Part shown: piece by piece, positions 23,005 to 32,554 of the stretch
Numbering within the stretch: the stretch's first letter is position 1
Layout: every line of letters begins with the position of its first letter
Source of the DNA: Trueperaceae bacterium
Lineage (GTDB): Bacteria; Deinococcota; Deinococci; Deinococcales; Trueperaceae
Assembly: GCA_011389865.1 (NCBI GenBank)
Contig: JAABTL010000010.1
Span: 20,687-84,686, forward strand
Direction: 5' to 3'
DNA length: 64,000 nt
Notes under the pieces: generated by a model
What the model was told of the DNA's origin: nothing
Database searches by the model: none
Seen by the model: the letters and a program-made list of their open reading frames with translations, nothing else
Program-made: the position numbers and the translations under genes

Positions 23005-24063
23005 ATGGCGAGAGTCCTCGCGCGGCGGGCGGGCGGCCCGCGACCCAGTGCGCGCCTTCGGCGCGCCATCGGCAGCCGGACGGCGCTCGTCGCGCTGCTG
23101 GCCCTGGTGCTGGTCGGGCTGTGGTGGCTGGCGGGCGCCCAGGGCGTCACCGGACAGCGGCTGTTGTCGCTCGCCGTCCGCGGCGTCATGCTGGGCGGCA
23201 TCTTGGCGCTCGGCGCCATCGGCCTGACGCTCATCTTCGGCGTCCTGCGCATCCCCAACTTCGCCCACGGTGACCTGATGACCTGGGGTGCGTACCTGGC
23301 CCTCTTCGGGCTCACGCTGCTGCCGGCCGGCCAGCCGCTGGCGCCGTTCTCCTTCGGCGCCGAGCTGCTCCTGCTCCTCGTGCTGGTCATGCCGCTGGTG
23401 GGCCTCACGGGGTACCTGCTCGACCGCCTGGTGTTTCGGCGCCTGCGGGCGCGGCGGGCGCCGTCCGTGATCCTGGCCATGGCCGCCCTCGGCGGCGCCT
23501 TCCTCCTGCGCAGCGTGATCTACCTCGGCTGGGGCGCCGACTTCCGCAACTTCTACACCGGGCGGCCGCGTCCCGCGGTCGAGTTGTTCGCCGGCATCCG
23601 CGTGCGGCCCGACCAGCTGTTCATCCTGGGGCTGGCGTTGCTGCTGATCTTCCTCCTGTACCTGCTGCTCGAGCGCAGCAAGATGGGCAAGGCCATGCGC
23701 GCCACCGCGGACAACGCGGACCTCGCGCGCATCAGCGGCATCGACACCGAGGGCGTGATTCGCTGGACCTGGCTCATCGGCGGCGGCTTGGCGGGGGCCG
23801 GCGGCGTCATGTTCGCCCTCGACACCCAGCTGCGTCCCGAGATGGGCTGGTGGCTCATGCTGCCGCTGTTCTCCTCGGTCATCCTCGGCACGATCGGCAA
23901 CGCTTACGGCGCGCTCGTGGGGGCGCTGATCATCGGCGTGGTGTGGCAGACGTCGACGGCCTTCCTGAACCCCGCGTACGGTCCCGGGGTGGCGTTCGCG
24001 GTGCTGATCCTGGTCCTCCTGTTCCGACCGCAGGGGATCTTCGGTCGGCCGGGAGGTGCCTGA
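23005..24063 (+). CDS. livH: branched-chain amino acid ABC transporter permease LivH
   Basis: Hydrophobic; GLTLIFGVLRIPNFAHGDLMTWGAYLAL typical LivH. Confidence 0.9.
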   Translation: MARVLARRAGGPRPSARLRRAIGSRTALVALLALVLVGLWWLAGAQGVTGQRLLSLAVRGVMLGGILALGAIGLTLIFGVLRIPNFAHGDLMTWGAYLALFGLTLLPAGQPLAPFSFGAELLLLLVLVMPLVGLTGYLLDRLVFRRLRARRAPSVILAMAALGGAFLLRSVIYLGWGADFRNFYTGRPRPAVELFAGIRVRPDQLFILGLALLLIFLLYLLLERSKMGKAMRATADNADLARISGIDTEGVIRWTWLIGGGLAGAGGVMFALDTQLRPEMGWWLMLPLFSSVILGTIGNAYGALVGALIIGVVWQTSTAFLNPAYGPGVAFAVLILVLLFRPQGIFGRPGGA

Positions 24064-24065
24064 CC

Positions 24066-25274
24066 ATGGGTGACGCTGCCCTCGCCAAGAGCCTGCTGCT
24101 GGCGCTGCCGCTGGCGTTCCTGGCCGCACGGGCGCTGCCCGCCCGCGTACCTTGGATCGCTCGCGCCCTGCTCGGGGCCGCGGCCGGCTGGGCCGTGGCC
24201 TTCGTGGTGGCGCTGGTGGTCCCGCCCGGCCAGATGGCGTACCTGGTTTCGTTCGCCATCGTGGGCTCCATCTACGCCGTGCTGGCGCTCGGCCTGAACG
24301 TGCAGTGGGGCTACACGGGGCTCTTCAACATCGGCATCGCCGCCTTCTTCGCGATCGGGGCGTTCACCAGCGCGCTGGTCACGACGAGCATGCCGACCGG
24401 CGCCGCCGCCGCCTTCAGCCAACAGGCGTTCGGCCTCGGCGCCCCGTTCCTGGCGGGCGTGGTGGCGGCGGGCGTGGCGGCAGGCGTGTTGGCGCTGCTG
24501 GTGGGCGGCCCGACCCTGCGGCTGCGCGAGGACTACCTGGCGATCGCCACGATCGGCATCGCGGAGCTCGTGCGGCTGGTGTTCCAGAACGAGCGCTGGC
24601 TGGCCAACGGGCCACAACCCCTGCGGGGCATCCCCCAGCCGCTGGCGTGCCTCGTGCGCGACCCCGGCTGCGGCTGGTTGCCGCCACCCCTCGCTGCCCT
24701 GTTCGATCCCCTGGCGCCGCGCGACTACCCCTACGTCTACCTCGCCATCGCCACGCTCTTCGTCATCGTCGTCTACCTCGTGCTCGAGCGCGCGATCCGC
24801 TCGCCCTGGGGCCGCGTCCTGCGCGCCGTGCGCGAGGACGAGGCCGCCGCGGCCATGGCCGGCAAGGACGTGGCCCGCGTGCGGCTGCAGGCCTTCGTGG
24901 TCGGCGCGGTCATCATGGGCCTGGGCGGGGCGCTCTACGCGCACTACATGATCGCGATCGACTACACCCACTTCGACGCGCTGTACGCCACCTTCCTCGT
25001 GTGGGTGATGCTCATGCTCGGCGGTAGCGGCAACAACCGCGGCGCCATCCTGGGCGCCTTCGCGCTGTGGGGCGTGTGGACGGGGGCGGCCTTCCTGGTC
25101 GACCTCGCCCGGCCCGTGCTGGCGGCGATCTCGAGCGACCTGCCGGCGCGCGGTCCCTACCTGCGGCTGCTCTTCATCGCCCTCCTGATGCTGTTCATCT
25201 TGCTGTACCGCCCGAAGGGACTCATCGGCGAGGAGCGCTTCGTGTCACGCGACTCGCAGGGGCGGGACGGCTGA
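24066..25274 (+). CDS. livM: branched-chain amino acid ABC transporter permease LivM
   Basis: GLNVQWGYTGLFNIGIAAFFAIGAFTSALV; YRPKGLIGEERFVSR C-terminus. Confidence 0.9.
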   Translation: MGDAALAKSLLLALPLAFLAARALPARVPWIARALLGAAAGWAVAFVVALVVPPGQMAYLVSFAIVGSIYAVLALGLNVQWGYTGLFNIGIAAFFAIGAFTSALVTTSMPTGAAAAFSQQAFGLGAPFLAGVVAAGVAAGVLALLVGGPTLRLREDYLAIATIGIAELVRLVFQNERWLANGPQPLRGIPQPLACLVRDPGCGWLPPPLAALFDPLAPRDYPYVYLAIATLFVIVVYLVLERAIRSPWGRVLRAVREDEAAAAMAGKDVARVRLQAFVVGAVIMGLGGALYAHYMIAIDYTHFDALYATFLVWVMLMLGGSGNNRGAILGAFALWGVWTGAAFLVDLARPVLAAISSDLPARGPYLRLLFIALLMLFILLYRPKGLIGEERFVSRDSQGRDG

Positions 25275-25353
25275 CCGGACGCCGCGCCGCCGTGCCGCCG
25301 CCGCGCCCTGCTGCGGCATCCGAGCCGAACGCCAGGACACCCCCGAACGGGAA

Positions 25354-25377
25354 AGGGGCCCCGGTGAAGGGGCCCCT
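25354..25377 (-). terminator. hairpin terminator between convergent livM and the SBP gene
   Basis: AGGGGCCCC-ggtgaa-GGGGCCCCT 9-bp perfect stem; on - strand followed by TTTCCCG. Confidence 0.6.
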
Positions 25378-25419
25378 CGAACGGGTGCGGCGCGACGGCC
25401 GCTCCGCGGACGGTGCGGG

Positions 25420-26715
25420 TCAGTCGTGCGGGATCTGGTCGGGGGTGCGGATCATGAGTCCCTCGATCGTGCCGCCCGCGTAGCGCCAGATCTCGACCGC
25501 GGTGATGACGTCGCCGAACTCGTCGAACACCACGTCGCCGGCCGCACCGGTGTAGGCGACGTCGGCGCCGGACGCCAGCAGGCGGAAGGCGTTCTCGAAG
25601 TCGTTCACGCCCGCGGTCTCGCCGGGCGGGTTGGCGACCAACCGCAGGTTGTCGCGCAGCACCGCGCCGCTGACCTCTACGCCGTCGACCTGAGCCTTGG
25701 CGACCGCCAGGCCGACGACCGCGACCGCGTCGTAGATGCTGTCCATGAACGGCAGCGGCGGGCGCTGCCCGTAGGCCTCCTCGAAGGCCTCGACGAAGGC
25801 GACGAAGCCGCCCCAGCTCGGGTCGGCGCCGGGCGCGGTGCCGAGACGGCCCTCGACGGCCTCGGCGCCCATCGCCTCGATGATCAGCTCGGACTTGCTG
25901 CCGTCGACGTACTGGAAGTTGGTGAAGCCGAAGAGGTCGCGAGCCTCGGTGAGGAACACCGTCGCCTGGCCCGGGTAGCTCATCACCAGGACGATCTCGG
26001 GGTCGCCGGCGAAGACCTCCTCGAGCATGGCGGCGTAGGTCGGCTGCGGCTCGTCGGGGTGCGGGACCTGGGCGGTCACGGTGCCGCCGCGGGCCTCGAA
26101 GGCCTCGGTGAACGCGTTGCTGAGGCCCTGGCCGTACGGGTTGTTGACGTACATCGTCGCCGCGCGGGTGAAGGCGTAATCCGGGACGATCTCACCGCGC
26201 GCGAGCTGGGCCGCCACGACCCCCTGCAGGGCGTCCGAGCCGATCGTGCGGAAGAGGAAGTCGTCGTCCTCCAGGATCGTCAACAGCGGCGAGGTGGCCG
26301 ACTGCGAGATCTGCAGGACGCCGGCCGGCGCCGTCACGGCCTCCGCCACCGCGACCGCCACGCCGCTGGCCAACGGACCCACGATGGCGGGCACGCCGTC
26401 GACGTCGACCAGCTTGCGCGCACGGTCGATGCCGACCGAGGCGCTGGTGGCGGCGTCCTCGAAGACCAGCTCGATGATGGGCCCGCCGAAGACCTCGGTC
26501 GCGGCGGCGTTGATGTGGGCCGCCGCCAGCTCGGCCGCGTCGCGGTGCGCCGGACCGAACTCGCCGAGCGGGCCCGTGAAGTCGAGCAGCGCCCCGATGG
26601 GCACCGCGACGGGCTGGGCGAACGCGACGGCGGACGCAGCACCGAGGGCCACCACGACCCCGAGCGCGCGGACCGCCTTCGTCCAATGGGCGGACATCAC
26701 GTCTTGCCTATTCAT
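25420..26715 (-). CDS. branched-chain amino acid ABC transporter substrate-binding protein
   Basis: Signal peptide, [37 protein letters not shown]...[15 protein letters not shown]; adjacent to livGFHM. Confidence 0.9.
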   Translation of the reverse strand: MNRQDVMSAHWTKAVRALGVVVALGAASAVAFAQPVAVPIGALLDFTGPLGEFGPAHRDAAELAAAHINAAATEVFGGPIIELVFEDAATSASVGIDRARKLVDVDGVPAIVGPLASGVAVAVAEAVTAPAGVLQISQSATSPLLTILEDDDFLFRTIGSDALQGVVAAQLARGEIVPDYAFTRAATMYVNNPYGQGLSNAFTEAFEARGGTVTAQVPHPDEPQPTYAAMLEEVFAGDPEIVLVMSYPGQATVFLTEARDLFGFTNFQYVDGSKSELIIEAMGAEAVEGRLGTAPGADPSWGGFVAFVEAFEEAYGQRPPLPFMDSIYDAVAVVGLAVAKAQVDGVEVSGAVLRDNLRLVANPPGETAGVNDFENAFRLLASGADVAYTGAAGDVVFDEFGDVITAVEIWRYAGGTIEGLMIRTPDQIPHD

Positions 26716-26939
26716 GCCGAACCTCCGATGTGCAGCGTGTGGGCTTCCGCGTCTCGGCCACCCGCGGGCGCCGGAGCGTGCCATACGTTAGCGGCGGTCG
26801 CGGTGCCTGTCAACGTCGGCGGCGTGCTGCGGCCATCGCGACGCGGCCCACGACCCCACCCGGGACCGTTCCGGCCACTCGCGAGCCCCCGGCCCACGAA
26901 TCTGGCCTTGCGGCGCAGCGAGCGTGTACGTTTGGCCAG

Positions 26940-26968
26940 TTGACAGCGACCATTCCGTCAGTCATGAT
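26940..26968 (+). promoter_or_regulatory. candidate glnA promoter
   Basis: TTGACA (26940-26945), 17-bp spacer, CATGAT (26963-26968), 76 nt upstream of the glnA start. Confidence 0.6.
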
Positions 26969-27044
26969 GCCCAAAGCCGATCATCGGACACGATTCGGTG
27001 CACACCACGTCAACGCAACCCACCCGCACGCCCCCGGAGGAACC

Positions 27045-28385
27045 ATGCCCATGACCCGCGCCGACGTCGCCGCCCGCCTCAAGGAGGAGAACGTCCGCTT
27101 CCTGCGGCTGCAGTTCAGCGACATCCTCGGCATGAACAAGAACGTCGAGGTGCCCACCTCGCAGTTCGACAAGGCGCTCGACGGCGAGATCATGTTCGAC
27201 GGCTCGTCGGTGCAGGGCTTCGCCCGCATCGAGGAGTCCGACATGCTCCTCAAGCCCGACTTCGACACCTTCCTGGTGTTCCCGGCGATCATCGAGGGCG
27301 ACGCCCGCGGCAAGGTCGCACGGCTGATCTGCGACATCGCGCTGCCCGACGGCACGCCGTTCGCCGGCGACCCGCGCGGCGTCCTGAAGCGCCAGGTGGA
27401 GCGGCTCAAGGCGCTCGGCTTCGACGACATGTACACCGGTCCCGAGCCCGAGTTCTTCCTCTTCCACCGCAACCCCGACGGCACCCCCACGGTGGAGACC
27501 GCCGACGCGGCCGGCTACTTCGACCTCGCCCCCGTCGACCGCGGCGAGGACGCGCGCCGCGACATGGTCAACGCGCTGGTCGAGATGGGCTTCGAGATCG
27601 AGGCCGCCCACCACGAGGTGGCGCCCGGTCAGCACGAGATCGACTTCAAGTACGACACCGCGCTGTCGACCGCCGACAACATCGCCACCTTCCGCATGGT
27701 CGTCAAGCGCATCGCGCTCAATCACGGCCTGCACGCCACCTTCATGCCCAAGCCGGTCGCCGGCATCAACGGCTCCGGGATGCACATCCACCTGTCGCTC
27801 TTCCAGGGGGGCAAGAACGCGTTCTACGACGAGAAGGCCGAGTACCAGCTGTCGCACACGGCCAAGAACTGGATCGCCGGCCTCCTCGAGCACGCCTCGG
27901 GCCTGGTGGCGATCACCAACCCGATCGTCAACAGCTACAAGCGCCTCACGCCGGGCTACGAGGCGCCGACCAACATCGCCTGGTCGGCCAGCAACCGCAG
28001 CGCCATGATCCGCGTGCCGGCGCGCCGCGGCGTGGGCACCCGCACCGAGCTGCGCATGCCCGACCCGTCGTGCAACCCGTACCTGGCGCTGGCCGCCATC
28101 CTGGCGGCCGGCCTGGACGGCATCGAGCGCAACCTGGTGCCGCCGCCCGACATCCACCGCAACATCTACCAGATGAGCGTGCGCGACCGGCGCAAGCACA
28201 AGATCCGCGAGCTGCCGGGCACCCTGCGCGATGCCCTGGTCACGCTGCAGAAGGACCGGGTCGTGCGCGAGGCGCTCGGCGAGCACATCTACACGCAGTA
28301 CATCGAGGCCAAGACGCTGGAGTTCGACGGCTACCGCATCGCCGTCCACGACTGGGAGCTCGACCACTACCTGGCCGAGTACTGA
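27045..28385 (+). CDS. glnA: glutamine synthetase type I
   Basis: [74 protein letters not shown]...; C-term [12 protein letters not shown]. Confidence 0.96.
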   Translation: MPMTRADVAARLKEENVRFLRLQFSDILGMNKNVEVPTSQFDKALDGEIMFDGSSVQGFARIEESDMLLKPDFDTFLVFPAIIEGDARGKVARLICDIALPDGTPFAGDPRGVLKRQVERLKALGFDDMYTGPEPEFFLFHRNPDGTPTVETADAAGYFDLAPVDRGEDARRDMVNALVEMGFEIEAAHHEVAPGQHEIDFKYDTALSTADNIATFRMVVKRIALNHGLHATFMPKPVAGINGSGMHIHLSLFQGGKNAFYDEKAEYQLSHTAKNWIAGLLEHASGLVAITNPIVNSYKRLTPGYEAPTNIAWSASNRSAMIRVPARRGVGTRTELRMPDPSCNPYLALAAILAAGLDGIERNLVPPPDIHRNIYQMSVRDRRKHKIRELPGTLRDALVTLQKDRVVREALGEHIYTQYIEAKTLEFDGYRIAVHDWELDHYLAEY

Positions 28386-28389
28386 GGGT

Positions 28390-28421
28390 GTTTGGCTGGG
28401 GCATGCGTGCCCCAGCCAAAC
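28390..28421 (+). terminator. strong hairpin after glnA (terminator or 3' stabiliser), no clear U-tract
   Basis: GTTTGGCTGGGGCA-tgcg-TGCCCCAGCCAAAC, 14-bp perfect stem. Confidence 0.55.
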
Positions 28422-28441
28422 GCACGGGATACCATGACCGC

Positions 28442-28984
28442 GTGAGCGGCCACGAACAGCGCGTCCTCGGCGTCGATCCCGGGTTGGCCCACCTCGGGAT
28501 CGGCGCCGTCTTGGAGCGGGGGCGCGACGGCGAGCTGCTTCTCGCGCGCCTCGTGCGGACCCGCCCCAGCGACGAACCCGGCCTGCGCCTGGAGCAGGTG
28601 CACGCGGCGATGCTGGCCGCCATCGACGCGTCGCTCCCCGACGCGATCGCGATCGAGGGACAGTACTTCCACCGGCAGCGCGAGGCGTCGTTCAAGGTCG
28701 GGCAGGCGGTCGGCGTCGTCCTGTTGGCGGCGCACGCGCGAGGCGTGCCGGTGCATACCTACGGACCGCTCGAGGTCAAGCAGACGCTGGTCGGGAGCGG
28801 CCGGGCCGACAAGACCCAGGTCGCTTACATGGTGCGCGCGCTACTGGGACGCTCGGCCGCCGGCGGCGACGTACCGCACCACGTCTCGGACGCCCTGGCG
28901 CTGGCGCTCACCCACCTCGCGCGCCGCCGCCTCGACGCCCACGCGCCACCCGCCAAGGCGGGACGCGGGGGTGGCCGCTCCTAG
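28442..28984 (+). CDS. ruvC: crossover junction endodeoxyribonuclease RuvC
   Basis: VLGVDPGLAHLGIGAVLE, AIAIEGQYFHRQREASFKVGQAVGVVLLAA, EVKQTLVGSGRADKTQVAYMVRALLG, HHVSDALALALTHL; GTG start. Confidence 0.93.
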   Translation: MSGHEQRVLGVDPGLAHLGIGAVLERGRDGELLLARLVRTRPSDEPGLRLEQVHAAMLAAIDASLPDAIAIEGQYFHRQREASFKVGQAVGVVLLAAHARGVPVHTYGPLEVKQTLVGSGRADKTQVAYMVRALLGRSAAGGDVPHHVSDALALALTHLARRRLDAHAPPAKAGRGGGRS

Positions 28985-31900
28985 CCCTTCTTCCGACGCC
29001 TGCGTGGTCCGGCCGTGGTCCCGCCGACCGCGGCCTTCTTGCCGCCCGTCCGGCGGCCGGCCGTCGCTCGCTTCGCCTTGCGACCCCGCGCGTCCCGCGG
29101 CTTCCCGACGGCGCGAGCGTCGGTCGCCTCGGTGCCCGCGGCGTCGTCGAGCAGGATCGACCAGCGGTAGCCGCTGGCGCGCATGCGCGCCGTCCAGCGC
29201 CGCCGCCACGCCGAGAGGGCCCGCGCGGGGCCTGCGCCCGGGCGTCGCCGTCGACCCGCGGCCCACATCACGGCGAGCCAGCGCTCGAAGCCTTCCTGCC
29301 GGAACCATCGGACGCCGCCGTGCTCGTGCACGTCCAGCAGCCGCAGCAGCGCGGGCGCGGCGGCCATCGTCGCCGCCAGGGCCGCGTCGTCGGGCCACGG
29401 ATCGGCGGGCGAGGGCAGCGTCGCGATCGTCGCACTGGCCGCCGCCGCCCAGGCGCTGGCGTCCGCGATGCCTGCGGCCGCGAGGTCGCGCACGACGGTC
29501 CGCCCGATGCGGGTCCGCGCCCAGGCACCGCGCGCGTCGGGCAGGTGCGCGGCCGCGTGCACGTAGGCCGATGCCATGGCGGCCGGCCGGCCGACCGTCG
29601 CCTCGAGGCGCGCATCGCCGCCCTTGGGCGCGGGCGGGGGGGCGGGCGTCGCGGGCGTCTCCAGGGCAGCGACCCAGTCGGCCCAGGCCGACGACGCGTC
29701 GCCGCCCTCGCGCCAGGCCGCCACCAGGCGCGTCAACGCCTCGTGGGTACCGGCGAAGCGCAGGTCGTCGAGGGCGTCCTCCAGCGACGGCACGCCTCGC
29801 CCGCGGAGGGACGTGTGGAGGGCCCCGAGAACGCCGTCGTGATCCACCCATTCGCGCACGTCGACGTACACGCGCGCCTCGTAACCGTCGAGCGCGACGC
29901 GCCAGCCGTCGCGCAGCACGTCCTCCGAGCGCCACAGGTAACTCAGCCCGCGGACGAGGTCGTGGGCCGCGACGAAACGCGCCTCGCCGCCCGCCAGCCC
30001 GAGCGCGTCGCCGACGCGATCGCGGTGCGGCGCGGCGCCGGGTCGCGCGACCTGCGGCACGCTCTCGCGCAGCACGCCGTTCGAGCGCGCGTAGCGGTGG
30101 TTGACGAGCACCAGCGTGGTGGCGTCGCCCACGCGGTTGGCGTAGGCGTAGACGTCCTCGTTCGGCTCACCGTCGTCGGCGATCAGGTCGAAGAAGCGGA
30201 AACCGTCGACCTCGGCGAACTGCCAGCGGCGATGCAACACCGGCACCAGCTCGCGCTCGTGGCGGCCGACCAACGCCTCGTCGGGCTGCTCTCCCCACTT
30301 CGCGCGCCGGAACTCCATCCCGTACTTCTCGCGGAAGCCCTCGAACTGACCGTGACCGAACATCGGCAGGCCCGGCATCGTCGCCAACAGCGTCGCCACC
30401 GCGAAGTAGCGATCGCCGTCACCGAACTGGACGCGGGCGGTCTCCTCGTCGGGGTTGTTCATGAAGTTGACGTAGCGCTGCAGGATGCGCGGATCGAAGG
30501 CCAGCACCTCCTTGACGAGGCTTCGGTAACCGGCGTTGTCCTGCTGCCGCATCATGTGCATGAAGGCGCTGTTGTAGACGCGGTGCATGCCCAGGGTACG
30601 GACGAAGTAGCCCTCCATCATCCAGAAGGCCTCGGCCAGCAACAGGGTGTCGGGCACTTCGACCGCGACCCGATCGACGACCTCGCGCCAGAACTCTCGC
30701 GGCATCGCGCGCTCGAAGTCCTCGTCGGTCAGCGCGCCGTAGCGCCCGCGCGAGGGGACGCCGCCGCCCTCGCCCGGGGCCGGGTACCACAGCCGCCGCA
30801 CGTGCCGTTTCGCCAGCGTCATGGCGGCGTCGAAGCGGATGATCGGCGAGCGACGTGCGACGTCGAGGATCGTCTGGATCACGGCCTCGCGCACGCCCGC
30901 GTCGAGGTAATCGAGCTGGGCGGTGTCGTTCCAGGGCATGGCGGTGCCGTCGTTGCCGTGGAAGATGTAGCGCGTCTGGCCCGTCGCGCGATCCTTGCGC
31001 TCGAACACCACCGCGGCGTCGGTCCCGTCGTAGTAGTGGTCCTCGATGCGGATCTCCACCCGCGGGTCGCTGCTGAGGTCGGCGCCGCCGAAGCGGTAGC
31101 CCGGGAACGGCGGGTGATCGACCTGGACGAAGCGCTCGGGGTGTTCGACGACCCAGCGCCCATCGATGCCGACGTGGTTCGGCACCATGTCGGTCGCCAT
31201 CCGGATGCCGCGCGCGGCGGCGCGCGCCTTGAGGTCGGCGAAGCCGGCTTCGCCCCCGAGTTCGTGGGCGATGGCGTAGTCGTAGAGCGCGTAGGCCGAC
31301 GCCAGCGCGTCGGGCTGGCCGCGCAGTTGCTTGATCCGGCGCGACGCCTCGCTGCGCTGCCACACGCCGATCAGCCACAGCGAGTTGAAGCCGCGCCGCG
31401 CCAGCCGGTCGAGCTCGGCGTCCGGGACCTGGTCGAGCCGCTCGATCGCGCGGCCGTGCTCGCTGGAGAGCTGGTCGAGCCACACGTAGGTGCTCTTGGC
31501 GACCATGACCACCCGCGGCATCCACGCGCCGTCGGGGCTGAAGCGCTCCGCCTCGCCGTCGCCGCCACGGAGCGACCAGGCGGACGGCGCCGGCGGCGGG
31601 CCCGGCGGCCCCCCGCGGACGACGTCGGCCTCGCGGATCGTGGCGATCGCTTCGAGCAACTGATCGAGCAGCGTCCGGAAGGCGTCGCCGAGCAGCGGCC
31701 CCCAGGCGTCGCGCACGAAGCGCAGCTGGCCCGCGAGGTCGTCGGGGTGGGCGCGCGCCGGCTCGAGCAGCAGGTCGAAGAGGGAGGTCGAGCGCCGCCC
31801 AGGCAGGCCGGGCAGATCGGCGAAGTGGCCGCGCAGGGCATCGATCAGGGCGTCGTACGGCACCTGGGTCGCCAGCGGCCTCACGTCGATCAGCGGGCGG

Positions 31901-32415
31901 GCGGCCCGCAACGCGGGGTTCGCGTTCGCGAGGAAGCAGGTCCAGGCCTCCTCGAGGGCTACCTGGCGACCGGGAACACCGTCGACCTCACGCTGGAGGG
32001 CGACCTCGGGCGGCGCCCCGGCGTCGACGTCGGGCGGCGGGTAGCGCCGGACGAAGGCCCTCAGCGTCTCCGCGACGCCCTCGTCGCCCAACCAACTGCG
32101 TGCGCGCCGCTCCGCCTCGCCCAGGGCGCGCGGGTCGACGAGTTCGAGGTAGCGGGCGATGACCAGATGGTAGACCTCTTCGAGCAGCGCCCCGGCGACC
32201 AGGTCGGCCGCGCGCAGCGGTGGGTCGCCCGGCGCGGCGGTGGCGGCGAGGCGTGCGGCGACCTTCGCCGCGCGCACGTGGTCGGCGAGCAACACGTCGC
32301 CACGCAGCGTCACCCAGGCGGCTTCGACGCCGACCCGGCGGCGGGCATCGGCTGCCACGTGGAACGCGCGGGCGGGGCCACGGACGGGCCAGGGGGTCGC
32401 GAAACGGATCGTCAC
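28981..32415 (-). CDS. large glycoside hydrolase family 13 (alpha-amylase family) protein with basic C-terminal tail
   Basis: GFNSLWLIGVW, RGIRMATDMVPNHVGIDGRW, PIIRFDAAMTLAKRHVRRLWYP, TLLLAEAFWMMEG, NNPDEETARVQFG; tail RGRKAKRATAGRRTGGKKAAVGGTTAGPRRRRKKG. Confidence 0.85.
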   Translation of the reverse strand: MTIRFATPWPVRGPARAFHVAADARRRVGVEAAWVTLRGDVLLADHVRAAKVAARLAATAAPGDPPLRAADLVAGALLEEVYHLVIARYLELVDPRALGEAERRARSWLGDEGVAETLRAFVRRYPPPDVDAGAPPEVALQREVDGVPGRQVALEEAWTCFLANANPALRAARPLIDVRPLATQVPYDALIDALRGHFADLPGLPGRRSTSLFDLLLEPARAHPDDLAGQLRFVRDAWGPLLGDAFRTLLDQLLEAIATIREADVVRGGPPGPPPAPSAWSLRGGDGEAERFSPDGAWMPRVVMVAKSTYVWLDQLSSEHGRAIERLDQVPDAELDRLARRGFNSLWLIGVWQRSEASRRIKQLRGQPDALASAYALYDYAIAHELGGEAGFADLKARAAARGIRMATDMVPNHVGIDGRWVVEHPERFVQVDHPPFPGYRFGGADLSSDPRVEIRIEDHYYDGTDAAVVFERKDRATGQTRYIFHGNDGTAMPWNDTAQLDYLDAGVREAVIQTILDVARRSPIIRFDAAMTLAKRHVRRLWYPAPGEGGGVPSRGRYGALTDEDFERAMPREFWREVVDRVAVEVPDTLLLAEAFWMMEGYFVRTLGMHRVYNSAFMHMMRQQDNAGYRSLVKEVLAFDPRILQRYVNFMNNPDEETARVQFGDGDRYFAVATLLATMPGLPMFGHGQFEGFREKYGMEFRRAKWGEQPDEALVGRHERELVPVLHRRWQFAEVDGFRFFDLIADDGEPNEDVYAYANRVGDATTLVLVNHRYARSNGVLRESVPQVARPGAAPHRDRVGDALGLAGGEARFVAAHDLVRGLSYLWRSEDVLRDGWRVALDGYEARVYVDVREWVDHDGVLGALHTSLRGRGVPSLEDALDDLRFAGTHEALTRLVAAWREGGDASSAWADWVAALETPATPAPPPAPKGGDARLEATVGRPAAMASAYVHAAAHLPDARGAWARTRIGRTVVRDLAAAGIADASAWAAAASATIATLPSPADPWPDDAALAATMAAAPALLRLLDVHEHGGVRWFRQEGFERWLAVMWAAGRRRRPGAGPARALSAWRRRWTARMRASGYRWSILLDDAAGTEATDARAVGKPRDARGRKAKRATAGRRTGGKKAAVGGTTAGPRRRRKKG

Positions 32416-32554
32416 GGGATACCTCGTACCGTCAAGCTAACACGGGCATGCCGCCATCCCCGACCGATCCGACGGCGACCCCGTCCGACACCCGTCGGCC
32501 GACGCCCGTCTGCGCCCCACGAGCAGTTAGGATGACCCGGCAGGAGGAGGCCGC

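Noticed and set aside
29320-32535. 1071-aa + strand ORF opposite the GH13 gene
   Set aside because: Shadow of a well-supported GH13 CDS; composition rich in R/G/A/H/V without recognisable domains.
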